From: Microbacterium sp. UFMG61
GTDB taxonomy: Bacteria > Actinomycetota > Actinomycetes > Actinomycetales > Microbacteriaceae
DNA length: 64,000 bases
Direction of reading: 5' to 3'
Assembly: GCF_015354505.1 (NCBI RefSeq)
Contig: NZ_JACAFP010000001.1
Span: 26,040-90,039, forward strand
Each line of letters begins with the position of its first letter. The first letter of the stretch is position 1. A program made the position numbers and the translations under genes. The notes below the pieces were generated by a model. The model was not told where the DNA came from. It saw only the letters and a list, made by a program, of their open reading frames with translations, and searched no databases. Positions 17,232-26,150 of this stretch are shown piece by piece.

Positions 17232-17600
17232 TCACCCCGACCGGGTGTGTTCGGCGAAGGTTGCCGCGATCTCCTCGAGCGGAGCCATGCTCTGTGCAGT
17301 GCGCAGAACCAGGTCGAAAGCCGTGTCGAGGTCGATATCGACGACAACGCCGTTGAGCTCGAGAAACGTCATCGTCATGACCCAGGCGAAGCGCTCGTTT
17401 CCGTCGAACAGAGGATGGTTCTGACTCAATGACGACAGAAGCGCGGCCGCCTTCACCTCGATCTCGGGATACGCCTCCACGCCGAACATCGAACTCGACG
17501 GGCGGGCGAGGGCAGAGGAGAGCAGCCCGATATCTCGAACATGCAGTCCGAAGTCCTCGAGGATCCCGACCGCCTGCGGGAGCTCGAGGTATCGGGTCAC
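17232..17600 (-). CDS. Doc/Fic-family toxin
   Basis: A 122-residue Doc-type Fic-fold protein with the catalytic loop HPLFDGNERFAW near residue 62; the canonical form is HPF-x-D/E-GN-K/G-R, so here the third residue is Leu and the Lys is replaced by Glu. The rest (ALARPSSSMFGVEAYPEIEVKAAALLSSL) matches Doc-family toxins that phosphorylate EF-Tu to stop translation. The start overlaps the antitoxin stop by four bases. Whether the altered loop remains active is uncertain. It sits on its own between a holin-family gene and an aminotransferase gene. Confidence 0.85.
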   Translation of the reverse strand: MTRYLELPQAVGILEDFGLHVRDIGLLSSALARPSSSMFGVEAYPEIEVKAAALLSSLSQNHPLFDGNERFAWVMTMTFLELNGVVVDIDLDTAFDLVLRTAQSMAPLEEIAATFAEHTRSG

Positions 17601-17803
17601 GCGTCTTCCAGCTTCTTCAACAGGGCCGAGTATCGAGTCGCGACGCCACGGGCGATCTCGACCGCCTGCTCCGTCGTGACCTCTTCACGGAGGAAGCGAT
17701 CTGCCGCCTCGATCAACAGCGCATGCTTCGACGTATGACGCCGCTCGGCGAGCGCGTTGAGCTGCGCATCGAGTTCCTCTGGGAGCCTGACGGTCATTGC
17801 CAT
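17597..17803 (-). CDS. Ribbon-helix-helix antitoxin (CopG-like)
   Basis: A 68-residue protein starting [30 protein letters not shown], the standard ribbon-helix-helix DNA-binding fold, followed by a helical tail that would bind the toxin ([22 protein letters not shown]). It is upstream of and coupled to the Doc-type toxin. It should repress its own promoter; the sequence ACCATTTTGGTAT just upstream of the start (plus-strand ATACCAAAATGGTA) has the AT-rich palindromic look of an RHH operator. Confidence 0.85.
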   Translation of the reverse strand: MAMTVRLPEELDAQLNALAERRHTSKHALLIEAADRFLREEVTTEQAVEIARGVATRYSALLKKLEDA

Positions 17804-17811
17804 ACCAAAAT

Positions 17812-17825
17812 GGTACTACTTCCGA
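17812..17825. promoter_or_regulatory. AT-rich near-palindrome at the antitoxin start
   Basis: ATACCAAAATGGTACT overlaps the antitoxin start region: TACCA and TGGTA form an inverted repeat around an AAA centre. It stands out in this GC-rich sequence and lies where an autorepressed toxin-antitoxin promoter would be. The adjacent aminotransferase gene starts about 45 bases further on. Confidence 0.4.
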
Positions 17826-17867
17826 ACAAGAGCAGTCAGAGCCGGCGGAATCCATAGACTCATCCTT

Positions 17868-18935
17868 GTGACCGATCCGATCCTGCCGCGCATCCGCCCC
17901 GCCATCGCCGCTCTCGCGCCGTACCGCCAGGGCAAGCAGGCCGGCCCCGACGCCTTCAAGCTGTCGAGCAACGAGAACCCGTTCGAGCCGCTGCCGTCGG
18001 TCGCCGCGGCGCTGCAGCACACGACCCCGATCAACCGGTACCCGGATGCGACGGCCGGCCGCCTGCGCGAGCGACTCGGCGCGCGCTACGCCGTCGAGCC
18101 CGATCAGGTGCACGTCGCCGCAGGCAGCGTCTCGATCCTGCACCAGCTGATCCTCGCCACAGCATCCGTCGGCGACGAGGTCGTCTACGCGTGGCGCTCG
18201 TTCGAGGCGTACCCGAGCCTGCCGCTCGTCGCGGGCGCCACCGGAGTGCAGGTGCCCCTGACCGTCGACTCGCGTCATGACCTCGACGCGATGGCGGATG
18301 CCGTCACCGAGCGCACCCGTGCGATCATCCTGTGCACGCCGAACAACCCGACCGGTCCGATCATCACGAGCGACGAATTCGCGACATTCGTCGAGCGCGT
18401 GCCCGCCGACGTGCTGATCATCCTCGACGAGGCGTACGCCGAGTTCGTGACCGCACCGGACGCGGTCGACGGTCTCGCCGAGCGGGTCTTCGAACGGCAC
18501 CCGAACGTCGTCGTGCTGCGCACCTTCTCGAAGGCCTACGGTCTCGCCGGCCTGCGCATCGGCTACGCGATCGGCAACGAGAAGGTCCTCGATGCCGCGC
18601 GCACCACCGGCATCCCGCTCTCGGTGACCTCGGCGGCGGAGAACGCGGCCATCGCCAGCCTCGACGCCGAGAGCGAGCTGCTCGAGCGCGTCGCCGTGAT
18701 CGTCGAGCGGCGCACTCGTCTGCTCGAGGGGCTGCGCGCACAGGGCTGGGATGTCCCCGACTCTCAGGCCAACTTCGTCTGGCTGCCCACGGGTGAGCGC
18801 ACCGACGAGGTCGCTGCGGCGTTCGTCGCGGGCGACCTGATCGTGCGGCCCTTCCCCGGCGACGGCATCCGCATCTCCGTCGGCGAAGAAGAGTCGGTCG
18901 CCCGCGTCCTCGACGTCGCCTCGACCCTGCTCTGA
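17868..18935 (+). CDS. HisC/Pat-family aminotransferase (histidinol-phosphate or aromatic)
   Basis: A 355-residue fold-I PLP enzyme. [16 protein letters not shown] opens the catalytic core, the cofactor-binding CTPNNPTGP lies near residue 150, DEAYAEF near 186, and the PLP lysine is in [16 protein letters not shown] near 221. The C-terminal ANFVWLP and RISVGEEE segments agree with the HisC family; the motif set also fits Pat, the actinobacterial aromatic amino-acid aminotransferase. A GTG start follows a TAGACT -10 by 8 bases, so the transcript is probably leaderless. It precedes the branched-chain-type 2-oxoacid dehydrogenase operon and may feed 2-oxoacids into it. Confidence 0.87.
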   Translation: MTDPILPRIRPAIAALAPYRQGKQAGPDAFKLSSNENPFEPLPSVAAALQHTTPINRYPDATAGRLRERLGARYAVEPDQVHVAAGSVSILHQLILATASVGDEVVYAWRSFEAYPSLPLVAGATGVQVPLTVDSRHDLDAMADAVTERTRAIILCTPNNPTGPIITSDEFATFVERVPADVLIILDEAYAEFVTAPDAVDGLAERVFERHPNVVVLRTFSKAYGLAGLRIGYAIGNEKVLDAARTTGIPLSVTSAAENAAIASLDAESELLERVAVIVERRTRLLEGLRAQGWDVPDSQANFVWLPTGERTDEVAAAFVAGDLIVRPFPGDGIRISVGEEESVARVLDVASTLL

Positions 18936-19030
18936 GCGTGCGCTGACCGCCGTTTCTCCGGTTTCCCGGGAGATGCGAGGACGTCCTAGGTATGCGTGAC
19001 CGGGCATGCGCGCGGCGGTAGCGTGGCAGC

Positions 19031-20158
19031 GTGACCTCGTCAGAGACTGAACTCGTCCGCGTCCTGGAGAAGGACGGCCGTTTCGCACCCAGTCCGTCTG
19101 CCGAGAGGTATCTGCCGCTGATCGAGGCGATCAGCGATGCGGAGCTCGAGCAGTTCTACCGCGACATGGTGACCATCCGCGCGATCGACACCCAGGCGAC
19201 CAACCTGCAGCGCCAGGGACAGCTCGCCCTCTGGCCGCCGAGCCGTGGCCAGGAGGCCGCGCAGGTGGGGTCGGGCCGTGCCGCACGCGCACAGGACACG
19301 ATCTTCCCGTCGTACCGCGAGCACGTCGTGACGCGCATCCGCGGAGTCGACCCGCTCGACATCATCAAGCTCATGCGCGGCGTCTCGCACGGCGGCTGGG
19401 ATCCGACCGACCCGAAGAACGGCAACACCCGCCTGTACACGCTGGTGCTCGGCTCGCAGACGCTGCACGCGGCCGGCTACGCCATGGGCCTGAACTTCGA
19501 CGGACGCTCGGGCACCGGCGACCTCGACACGGATGAAGCGGTCATCACCTACTACGGCGACGGCGCGTCGAGCCAGGGCGACGTGCACGAGGCGATGGTC
19601 TTCGCCGCCAGCTACCAGGCGCCGACCGTCTTCTTCCTGCAGAACAACCACTGGGCGATCTCCGTGCCCGTGGCGACCCAGTCTCGCGTGCCGCTCGTCG
19701 AGCGCAGCGCCGGCTACGGCATCCCCAGCGTCCGCGTCGACGGCAACGACGTCCTCGCCAGCTACGCCGTCTCGCGCACCGCTCTCGACGAGGCGCGCAG
19801 CGGCGGTGGACCCCGCGCCATCGAAGCCGTGACCTACCGCCTCGGCGCGCACACCACCAGCGACGACCCCACCAAGTACCGCGGCTCCGACGAAGAGCAG
19901 TCGTGGGCAGAGCGCGACCCGATCGACCGCATGCGGGCGTTCCTCGAGAGCAGGGGAGCGTCGGCGCAGTTCTTCGCCGACGTGGATGCCGAGGCCGCCG
20001 ACGCTGCCGAAGACCTGCGTTCGCGTTCGGTGGAGCTCGGACCGCCGACGGTCGACAAGATGTTCGACCACGTCTACAGCGAGCCTCATCCGCTCATCGC
20101 GGAGCAGAAGGCCTGGCACGCGCGCTACGAGGCATCGTTCGAAGGAGACGCCCAGTGA
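19031..20158 (+). CDS. 2-oxoacid dehydrogenase E1 component, alpha subunit
   Basis: A 375-residue TPP-dependent E1 alpha subunit. The TPP motif GDGASSQGDVHEA...FFLQNN is complete near residues 178-210, and GRGQEAAQVG-like SRGQEAAQVGSG lies near 75. Together with the beta subunit it decarboxylates a 2-oxoacid. In actinobacteria the heterotetrameric E1 goes with branched-chain 2-oxoacid dehydrogenase, since pyruvate dehydrogenase uses a homodimeric AceE. The gene starts with GTG and overlaps E1 beta by four bases. Confidence 0.92.
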   Translation: MTSSETELVRVLEKDGRFAPSPSAERYLPLIEAISDAELEQFYRDMVTIRAIDTQATNLQRQGQLALWPPSRGQEAAQVGSGRAARAQDTIFPSYREHVVTRIRGVDPLDIIKLMRGVSHGGWDPTDPKNGNTRLYTLVLGSQTLHAAGYAMGLNFDGRSGTGDLDTDEAVITYYGDGASSQGDVHEAMVFAASYQAPTVFFLQNNHWAISVPVATQSRVPLVERSAGYGIPSVRVDGNDVLASYAVSRTALDEARSGGGPRAIEAVTYRLGAHTTSDDPTKYRGSDEEQSWAERDPIDRMRAFLESRGASAQFFADVDAEAADAAEDLRSRSVELGPPTVDKMFDHVYSEPHPLIAEQKAWHARYEASFEGDAQ

Positions 20159-21135
20159 CTCTCGAGACCATGCCCTTGAGCAAGGCGCTCAACGCGGGCC
20201 TGCGCAAGGCGATGGAGGACGATTCCAAGGTCCTGCTCATGGGCGAGGACATCGGCAAGCTCGGCGGTGTCTTTCGGGTGACCGAGCATCTGCAGCGCGA
20301 CTTCGGCGACCGCCGGGTGCTCGACACCCCGCTCGCCGAGTCGGGGATCGTCGGCACCGCGATCGGGCTCGCGATGACCGGATTCCGTCCCGTCATCGAG
20401 ATCCAGTTCGACGGCTTCGTGTTCCCCGCGTTCGACCAGATCACGACGCAGCTCGCGAAGCTCACGAACCGCCACGAAGGCGCACTGAGCGTGCCGATCG
20501 TCATCCGCATTCCGTACGGCGGACACATCGGCGCCGTCGAGCACCACCAGGAGAGCCCCGAGGCGTACTTCGCGCACACCCCGGGTCTGCGCGTGGTCTC
20601 CCCGTCGACGCCGAACGACGCGTACTGGATGATCCAGGAGGCCATCGCCTCGAACGACCCCGTGATCTTCATGGAGCCGAAGAGCCGCTACTGGACCAAG
20701 GGCGAGGTCGAGCTCGACGCGTCGGCTGCCCCGCTGCACTCGTCGCGCGTCGTGCGCACAGGGTCCGACGTGACCCTCGTCGGACACGGCGCCATGGTGA
20801 CGACACTGCTGCAGGCGGCGGCGCTCGCCGAATCCGAGGGCACCAGCTGCGAGGTCGTCGACGTGCGCTCACTGTCGCCCATCGACTACGAGCCCATCCT
20901 GAACTCGGTGCGCAAGACCGGGCGCATGGTCTACGCGCAGGAGGCGCAAGGTTTCACGAGCATCGGCAGCGAGGTCGCGGCGACCGTCATGGAGCGCGCC
21001 TTCTACGCACTCGAGGCTCCGGTGCTGCGCGTCTCGGGCTACGACACCCCCTTCCCTCCTGCGAAGCTCGAGGGCTCCTACCTTCCGGATGCCGACCGCA
21101 TCCTCGAGGCCGTCGATCGCTCGCTGGCCTACTGA
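20155..21135 (+). CDS. 2-oxoacid dehydrogenase E1 component, beta subunit
   Basis: A 326-residue E1 beta subunit (transketolase-like). LMGEDIGKLGGVFRVTEHL and the dimer/K+-binding region DTPLAESGIVGTAIGLAMTGFRPVIEIQF are typical; IPYGGHIGAVEHHQESPEAYFAH holds the conserved histidines. The C-terminal transketolase domain ends with GYDTPFPPAKLEGSYLP. The GTG start overlaps the E1 alpha stop. It forms the alpha2-beta2 E1 that hands the acyl group to the lipoyl domain of E2. Confidence 0.94.
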   Translation: MTLETMPLSKALNAGLRKAMEDDSKVLLMGEDIGKLGGVFRVTEHLQRDFGDRRVLDTPLAESGIVGTAIGLAMTGFRPVIEIQFDGFVFPAFDQITTQLAKLTNRHEGALSVPIVIRIPYGGHIGAVEHHQESPEAYFAHTPGLRVVSPSTPNDAYWMIQEAIASNDPVIFMEPKSRYWTKGEVELDASAAPLHSSRVVRTGSDVTLVGHGAMVTTLLQAAALAESEGTSCEVVDVRSLSPIDYEPILNSVRKTGRMVYAQEAQGFTSIGSEVAATVMERAFYALEAPVLRVSGYDTPFPPAKLEGSYLPDADRILEAVDRSLAY

Positions 21136-21171
21136 CCCTCACCCTGATCTCGCCGTTCCGAAAGGACCGAA

Positions 21172-22551
21172 ATGAGCACGCAGAACTTCAACCTCCCCGA
21201 TGTGGGCGAGGGCCTGACCGAGGCCGAGATCGTGACGTGGAAGGTCGCTCCCGGTGACACCGTCGCGATCAACGACGTCATCTGCGAGATCGAGACGGCC
21301 AAGTCGCTCGTCGAGCTGCCGTCGCCGCACGCCGGTGTCGTCGGCGAGCTGCTCGCCGCCGAAGGCACGACGGTCGAGGTCGGCTCGCCGATCATCACGT
21401 TCGTGACGGACCCTTCGACGAGCTCAGGGACCCAGGGAGGTGCGGCCGGACCCGGCGTGATCGCGACCGCCGAGGCCCCAGCGCCCGAAGAGGGCGGCGG
21501 CTCGGTGCTCGTCGGCTACGGCTCGGGAGGCGGCGCCACCTCACGCCGCAAGCGTCCGGCCGAGCGCCCGGTGCGCTCGTCGGTCGGCGTGATCGCGAAG
21601 CCTCCGATCCGCAAGCTCGCCCGCGACCTGGGCGTCGACCTCACGACCGTCACGCCGACCGGTGCCGACGGCGAGGTGACGCGCGACGACGTCATGACGC
21701 ACGCGCAGCAGGCCAGCGTGTTCCGCAACATCGAGACCCCCGAGTGGGGTGCTGTGCGCGAAGAGACCGTGCCGGCGCCGCAGAATGCCCCGGCCGGCCT
21801 CGCCCGTGGAGTGTCGGCGTCGCCGGCATCCGCCTCCGGTCAGACCGATGACCGCACCGAATCGATCCCGGTCAAGGGTGTGCGCAAGGCGACGTCGTCG
21901 GCGATGGTGCAGAGCGCCTACTCGGCCCCGCACGTCACCGTGTGGAAGGAGATCGACGCGAGCCGCACGATGGAGCTCGTCAAGCGGCTCAAGGCCTCGC
22001 CCGACTACGCCGACATCCGCGTGTCGCCGCTGCTGATCATGGCTCGTGCCGTCATCTGGGCCGCTCGTCGCACCCCGATGGTCAACGCCGCGTGGATCGA
22101 GACCGAGGGCGGCGCCGAGATCTCGGTGCGCCACTACGTGAACCTCGGCATCGCCGCGGCCACGCCCCGCGGGCTACTCGTGCCGAACATCAAGGACGCA
22201 CAGGACCTCAGCATGAAGGACCTCGCCCGCGCCCTGAACCGCCTCACGCTCACCGCCCGCGAGGGCAAGACGAGCCCTGCCGATCAGCAGGGCGGCACTA
22301 TCACGATCACCAACATCGGCGTGTTCGGGATGGATGCCGGCACACCGATCATCAACCCCGGTGAGGCCGGAATCGTGGCGATGGGCACGATCAGCCAGAA
22401 GCCATGGGTCGTCGACGGCGAGGTGCGTCCCCGCTGGGTCACCACGGTCGCCGGCTCCTTCGATCACCGCGTGATCGACGGCGACGGCATGAGCCGCTTC
22501 ATCGCCGACGTGGCATCTGTTCTCGAGGAGCCCGCGCTGCTCGTGGAGTGA
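21172..22551 (+). CDS. Dihydrolipoamide acyltransferase E2 (branched-chain type)
   Basis: A 459-residue E2. It has one lipoyl domain with the lipoyl-lysine in [10 protein letters not shown] (K44), a subunit-binding domain ([32 protein letters not shown], residues ~142-175) and a catalytic domain ending in the DHRVIDGDG active site (His near 432). The linker after the lipoyl domain carries PSTSSGTQ at residues ~80-88, which is the translation of a REP-like repeat (21411-21433). The gene follows E1 beta by 36 bases. No E3 is present here, so the complex uses one encoded elsewhere. Confidence 0.94.
   Translation: MSTQNFNLPDVGEGLTEAEIVTWKVAPGDTVAINDVICEIETAKSLVELPSPHAGVVGELLAAEGTTVEVGSPIITFVTDPSTSSGTQGGAAGPGVIATAEAPAPEEGGGSVLVGYGSGGGATSRRKRPAERPVRSSVGVIAKPPIRKLARDLGVDLTTVTPTGADGEVTRDDVMTHAQQASVFRNIETPEWGAVREETVPAPQNAPAGLARGVSASPASASGQTDDRTESIPVKGVRKATSSAMVQSAYSAPHVTVWKEIDASRTMELVKRLKASPDYADIRVSPLLIMARAVIWAARRTPMVNAAWIETEGGAEISVRHYVNLGIAAATPRGLLVPNIKDAQDLSMKDLARALNRLTLTAREGKTSPADQQGGTITITNIGVFGMDAGTPIINPGEAGIVAMGTISQKPWVVDGEVRPRWVTTVAGSFDHRVIDGDGMSRFIADVASVLEEPALLVE
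21411..21433 (-). repeat. REP-like element inside the E2 linker
   Basis: CCCTTCGACGAGCTCAGGGA (starting 21411) is the reverse complement of the same element that is tandemly repeated at 38977-39087 (GGTCCCTGAGCCTGTCGAAG). Here it is in frame in the flexible linker after the lipoyl domain and is translated as PSTSSGT. Confidence 0.75.
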
Positions 22552-22605
22552 TGTGAGATGACCTTGAACCCGCGCCAACGGAGCACTCAAGTTGCTCCTG
22601 AAAAT

Positions 22606-22624
22606 CAGATCTGCTCCAGATCTG
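22606..22624 (+). terminator. Short hairpin after the E2 gene
   Basis: CAGATCTG-CTC-CAGATCTG forms an 8-base stem with a 3-base loop 55 bases past the E2 stop. The same small region carries the direct repeat AGTTGCTCC twice (about 22590 and 22627). It may end the dehydrogenase operon or mark the edge of the accessory island. No T tract follows. Confidence 0.35.
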
Positions 22625-22679
22625 GTAGTTGCTCCATGGAATCACTGGGATCTCCACAAGACGTCGCCGGAGGGTCCTG

Positions 22680-22952
22680 ATGACAGAGCGAGTTCCTCGT
22701 AAGCCGCCGGCGGCTCTCGTGGATCAGTGGCCGGACACGCCGACCATCGATCCAGCAGCTGAGACAGCACGCCGATTCGTACTCAACCTCCACGATGCTC
22801 TCGGAGATCGAAGCATCCGCGGCGTCGCGCGTGATGCCGGGGTCAACGAGCGCACCATTCGCCACATACTTGCCGGTTCCGTGTGGCCCGACCTGCACAC
22901 GATCTCAAATCTCAAAACTGCCCTCGGCCGAGCGCTCTACCCATCGCGGTGA
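22680..22952 (+). CDS. Small HTH (XRE-like) DNA-binding protein
   Basis: A 90-residue protein whose second half, LGDRSIRGVARDAGVNERTIRHILAGSVWPDLHTISNLKTALG, is a helix-turn-helix of the XRE/lambda-repressor type. GGAGGG lies 8 bases before the ATG. It stands at the left edge of the accessory region and could be a regulator of the island; it has no partner gene. An earlier in-frame start at 22629 exists but has no convincing ribosome-binding site. Confidence 0.65.
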   Translation: MTERVPRKPPAALVDQWPDTPTIDPAAETARRFVLNLHDALGDRSIRGVARDAGVNERTIRHILAGSVWPDLHTISNLKTALGRALYPSR

Positions 22953-23270
22953 GGGCGGGAGGCCGTGACTGTCGCTGGCCGTGCACTTGTTGGCCGCACT
23001 ACCCGCCCTGACTCAGTCATACGGCGAGGCGACGGCGCCGGGGTTGAACACGTCGACCAGATCGCCATCGTCTCGCGGTTTACGTAGACATCGCATCCAC
23101 TGTCGCGTACACCGCATCGACCCGGTCACTTGAGAGGGCTGACGCCTCCTCGCGTGGCACTACAGAGATCTTGACTCGGCCGTGTCAACTCGGGTGAAGC
23201 ACGCCGCGCGGTGGTGACACACCAACGCCAGTGTCCGATTTTTGCCGGAACATGAAGTTATAGTGTTCGC
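22953..23270. other. Non-coding stretch, 318 bases
   Basis: No gene is supported on either strand. It contains a probable promoter for the next gene: TATAGT (23259-23264) is only 6 bases before the ATG at 23271, the pattern of a leaderless transcript. The rest shows no clear repeat or RNA structure. Confidence 0.4.
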
Positions 23271-24020
23271 ATGGGGACGAACCGTGAAGGGGACGCGATG
23301 CAAGACAACGAGGGGCGCCTGTGGGCCGTTGAGACGTTCGGTGCCGACGGGGTGCAGGTCCGGACCTTGGCCCCGGTCATCGTTCGCGAGTGCCACGACA
23401 AGCTAGCTAACGCCCAGGTCGAGGCGGATATGGAGCACCAGGGTGTCTACGGCAACATCTGGCACCGGTGCCTGAAAGAATTCGCATCCCAGCTTGGCCG
23501 GCTTCCCTCGGCGGAGCGTGTCCCGGTGCCTGGCGCTGGTTACTCGGTGGTCGCGTTCGGCGATGTCGTCCTCTTCCCGTGGCGGTACTCGCGCGACGCG
23601 GGGGTCGAGATCGGCTCCCGGAAGTTCGCGGTCTCGGACGCACGCGTCTCCCTCTTCCGCACCGTCAACGACAAGCGCGGTCAGCAGCTTGACCTGGGGT
23701 TCGAGCACCCCGAGCTGACCGCGGAGGAGATGGAACTCGTCGACAAGCAACAGCACGAAGCGCTCGACGCGGTGATGCATCAGTACTCGCGCGTCGTGGT
23801 CGTCGGCTATGCGAGCAACTCCTCCGGCCTGCACAATGTCATGTGGGGTGAAGCGAGGCTCGGCCAGGACGGCTTCCTGGTCTTCTCCACCAGCGAATCG
23901 CTCATGGAACTCGCCTCGGCCGCTCTCGTCCACGTCAACGCCGAGGAGAGTTTCGACAGCGGAGACGTGCCCACCGCCATCCTGGAGGTGAAGGAAGCGC
24001 AGGGAGGGTCCGATGACTGA
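23271..24020 (+). CDS. Unknown protein paired with ImmA/IrrE peptidase
   Basis: A 249-residue soluble protein (240 if the ATG at 23298, preceded by AAGGGGA, is used). It is acidic, without membrane segments or signal peptide. Segments such as YSRVVVVGYASNSSGLHNVMWGEARLG and PVPGAGYSVVAFGDVVLFPWRY look like a compact alpha/beta domain. I do not recognise the family. The last eight bases overlap the downstream XRE/ImmA gene, so the two are translated together, the classic layout of a toxin-antitoxin or phage-defence pair in which the XRE-peptidase protein acts as regulator or antitoxin. The likely -10 TATAGT supports a leaderless start at 23271. Confidence 0.6.
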   Translation: MGTNREGDAMQDNEGRLWAVETFGADGVQVRTLAPVIVRECHDKLANAQVEADMEHQGVYGNIWHRCLKEFASQLGRLPSAERVPVPGAGYSVVAFGDVVLFPWRYSRDAGVEIGSRKFAVSDARVSLFRTVNDKRGQQLDLGFEHPELTAEEMELVDKQQHEALDAVMHQYSRVVVVGYASNSSGLHNVMWGEARLGQDGFLVFSTSESLMELASAALVHVNAEESFDSGDVPTAILEVKEAQGGSDD

Positions 24021-25161
24021 ATGGGAGCCACCTCTCTCACTGTTCTCGTCCATCGACTCTGCCGTCGCCGGCGGGACCTTCGACGCGGAACGTCTGACGC
24101 AGGCCCGCTACGCCGCCGGCCTGTCCAAAGCAAAGCTGGCCGACCAGATCGGGGTGACCCCCGCTGCCATCGGACAGTACGAGTCGCGGCAGATGAGTCC
24201 GAGGGCAGACGTCCTCGCCTCGCTCAGCGAAGTGCTCGACGTCCCCGTGGACTTCTTCACCCTCACCGTCGGGCGACCGCTCACCCGTGTGGACGGGATG
24301 AAGGCCCACTTCCGAAGCCTGCGGTCGACCACGACCCGCGACCGGCAGAAGGCGCTCGCGTTCATCGAGCAGGTGTGGGAGCTCGCGAACGCGTTGGAGC
24401 GGCGGGTGCGGCTTCCTGACCTCGCGCTGCCGCCTGATCTCGACACCACCAGCCCTGCTGCTGCCGCGCAGGACCTGCGGGCGCGGTGGGGGTTGGGGGT
24501 GAAGCCCATCAAGCACCTAGTCGCTCAGCTGGAGACCCGCGGGCTCATCGTGTCGATCTTGTCGCTGGCGAGCGCCGACGTGGCTCGTGTGGGCGCCTTT
24601 TCTACCTCGCACCTGCCGCGGCCCGTGGTCGTCATCACCCCGGAACGGGCGATGTCTGTGTACGTGCATCGGTTCACCGTCGCGCACGAGCTCGGGCACC
24701 TGATCCTGCACCGTGACGCGGCGCCGGGCGACCCGCAACAGGAACGTGAGGCAGATCAGTTCGCCGCTGAGCTGCTGACCCCCCGCGCGCAGATCATCAA
24801 TATGTTGCCGCGCACAGTCAACTTGCCGAAGCTCGCCGCCCTCTCCCAGCACTGGGGAGTGTCCGTAGACTCGCTTCTCATCCGGATGAAGGAGACGGGA
24901 ACGGTATCCGAGGTGTCGGTGCGCCGTGGCTATCAGCGCCTCAATCAGCTCCGAGCTGCAGGTGGTGACCCAGCAGAGCCGGTCTCGAACTTTCCCGGAG
25001 AGATGCCGAGCATGCTCAGGCAAGCCGCGACGCTCGCCGACGCGACTGGGTACTCCATCGCGCACCTAGCCCGCGAGCTCAGATGGAAGCCCGCGCGAGT
25101 GCGCGAGGTGCTCGGCGTGGTGGACGAGCGTCCTCAGCTTCGCATCTTGCCGCCGGCGTAG
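24013..25161 (+). CDS. XRE regulator fused to ImmA/IrrE metallopeptidase
   Basis: A 382-residue protein. An XRE helix-turn-helix (AGLSKAKLADQIGVTPAAIGQYESRQMSPRADVLASLSEVL, residues ~35-76) is followed by an ImmA/IrrE (M78) zinc peptidase with VAHELGHLILHRDA, i.e. HExxH near residue 225, and the third ligand in EREADQFAAELL near 247. A C-terminal ~110 residues include a helical YQRLNQLRAAGGD region. It probably represses its own operon and cleaves a partner upon a signal. It overlaps the unknown upstream gene by eight bases. COG2856-like antitoxins in RosmerTA-type systems have this architecture, as I recall it. Confidence 0.88.
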   Translation: MTEWEPPLSLFSSIDSAVAGGTFDAERLTQARYAAGLSKAKLADQIGVTPAAIGQYESRQMSPRADVLASLSEVLDVPVDFFTLTVGRPLTRVDGMKAHFRSLRSTTTRDRQKALAFIEQVWELANALERRVRLPDLALPPDLDTTSPAAAAQDLRARWGLGVKPIKHLVAQLETRGLIVSILSLASADVARVGAFSTSHLPRPVVVITPERAMSVYVHRFTVAHELGHLILHRDAAPGDPQQEREADQFAAELLTPRAQIINMLPRTVNLPKLAALSQHWGVSVDSLLIRMKETGTVSEVSVRRGYQRLNQLRAAGGDPAEPVSNFPGEMPSMLRQAATLADATGYSIAHLARELRWKPARVREVLGVVDERPQLRILPPA

Positions 25162-25256
25162 CTAAGTGTCGAGCGTGACCGGCTGTGACGAGCTGCATCA
25201 CATCCCAGATCTCACTGCATCGATGTGACTGGACACCTTTCGATAGTGTGCCGAGC

Positions 25257-25838
25257 ATGAAGAAGCCTGATGACGTCTTACTGCTTGTCTCACTCGTACT
25301 GAGCGGGGTGGTCATCGGCGGAATGTCCGTTTTTCTGTTCTCGAGAGGTTGGACCGCCGAGTGGGTGGAGACGGCCGGGACCTGGGCGGGGGCTATAGGT
25401 ACGGTCCTTGCCCTGGTGTGGGCGGTCCGAGTGTTTCGGTCAGAGCAGCGACGCAAAGCCACGCAAGAGCTGGCTGACCGAAGGTTCGCAGCCGAGCGAG
25501 TCGATCTGCGGCTCGTGGGTGGAGGTTCGATACACCCCAACCTACTGACGGATGGCCATATCGAGTTCTTCAACGATTCGGACTCACCCGTTCGAATCAC
25601 TCGGGTGGACATCCCCACTCTCGAATTTAAGTCGCGGTTGCCGATCCCGATTCGATTGCGACCCCTCGGCGGCTGGAAGGAACACTTCCAGCCAGTCGCG
25701 CCAGTTCAAGTGGAGAAGGGAGAAACCGCTCAGCGCCCGATCCTCAGCCACCCATGGACAATGGAGTTTGAGTGCCGCGGGGAGACGTGGCGCCTGAGCT
25801 CGGATCGCACATTGGTCAACCAGAATGCAGTTGACTAG
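25257..25838 (+). CDS. Two-helix membrane protein of unknown function
   Basis: A 193-residue protein with two membrane helices at the N-terminus (VLLLVSLVLSGVVIGGMSVFLFS and WVETAGTWAGAIGTVLALVWAVRVF) and a cytoplasmic C-terminal domain of about 120 residues. The TAGTWAGAIGTVLALVWAVRVFRSEQRR segment is a pattern often seen in small accessory-region membrane proteins. Base composition is lower in G+C than in the core genes. It follows the ImmA gene by about 95 bases and belongs to the accessory island. Function is unknown. Confidence 0.65.
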   Translation: MKKPDDVLLLVSLVLSGVVIGGMSVFLFSRGWTAEWVETAGTWAGAIGTVLALVWAVRVFRSEQRRKATQELADRRFAAERVDLRLVGGGSIHPNLLTDGHIEFFNDSDSPVRITRVDIPTLEFKSRLPIPIRLRPLGGWKEHFQPVAPVQVEKGETAQRPILSHPWTMEFECRGETWRLSSDRTLVNQNAVD

Positions 25839-26150
25839 TCCACTTCTCTAGGAACGGCAGGTTCACCCCCGACAGCATCACGGCGGGATCGAGTGAACGC
25901 TTGTCCTGGATCTGTGAACTCGGCCACGACTGGCCCGCCGAGGTACGGAACCTCGCTCGGGGCTCACGATGCCTGTATTGCATCAACAAGTGGGTGTGGG
26001 TGGGGTTCAACGACATGGCGACCACCCGGCCAGACATGGCCGACTAGCGGGCAGCAGAAGGCTCGAGGCGCCAGCTGCCAGGACTGCCTTGCGGAGCGCA
26101 TCGAGCGAGAACGGAAGCAGGTGCGAGCTGCAGCAGGAGTGTTGTCGCCT
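25835..26150 (+). pseudogene. Degraded zinc-ribbon (treble-clef, DUF4379-like) domain gene
   Basis: No start codon exists, but the frame that opens after TGA at 25832 and ends with TAG at 26045 reads RFTPDSITAGSSERLSWICE then LGHDWPAEVRNLARGSRCLYC and GFNDMATTRPDMA. This is the repeat unit of the zinc-ribbon proteins (LTPDxVTxGSxxxxWWxCxxGHxWxxxxxxRxxGxxCPYC...xxGxNDLATxxPxLA). A second fragment, GASCQDCLAERIERERKQ, follows in another frame (to about 26140). The gene has lost its start and is frameshifted. Such proteins often neighbour nucleases in defence regions. Confidence 0.6.
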
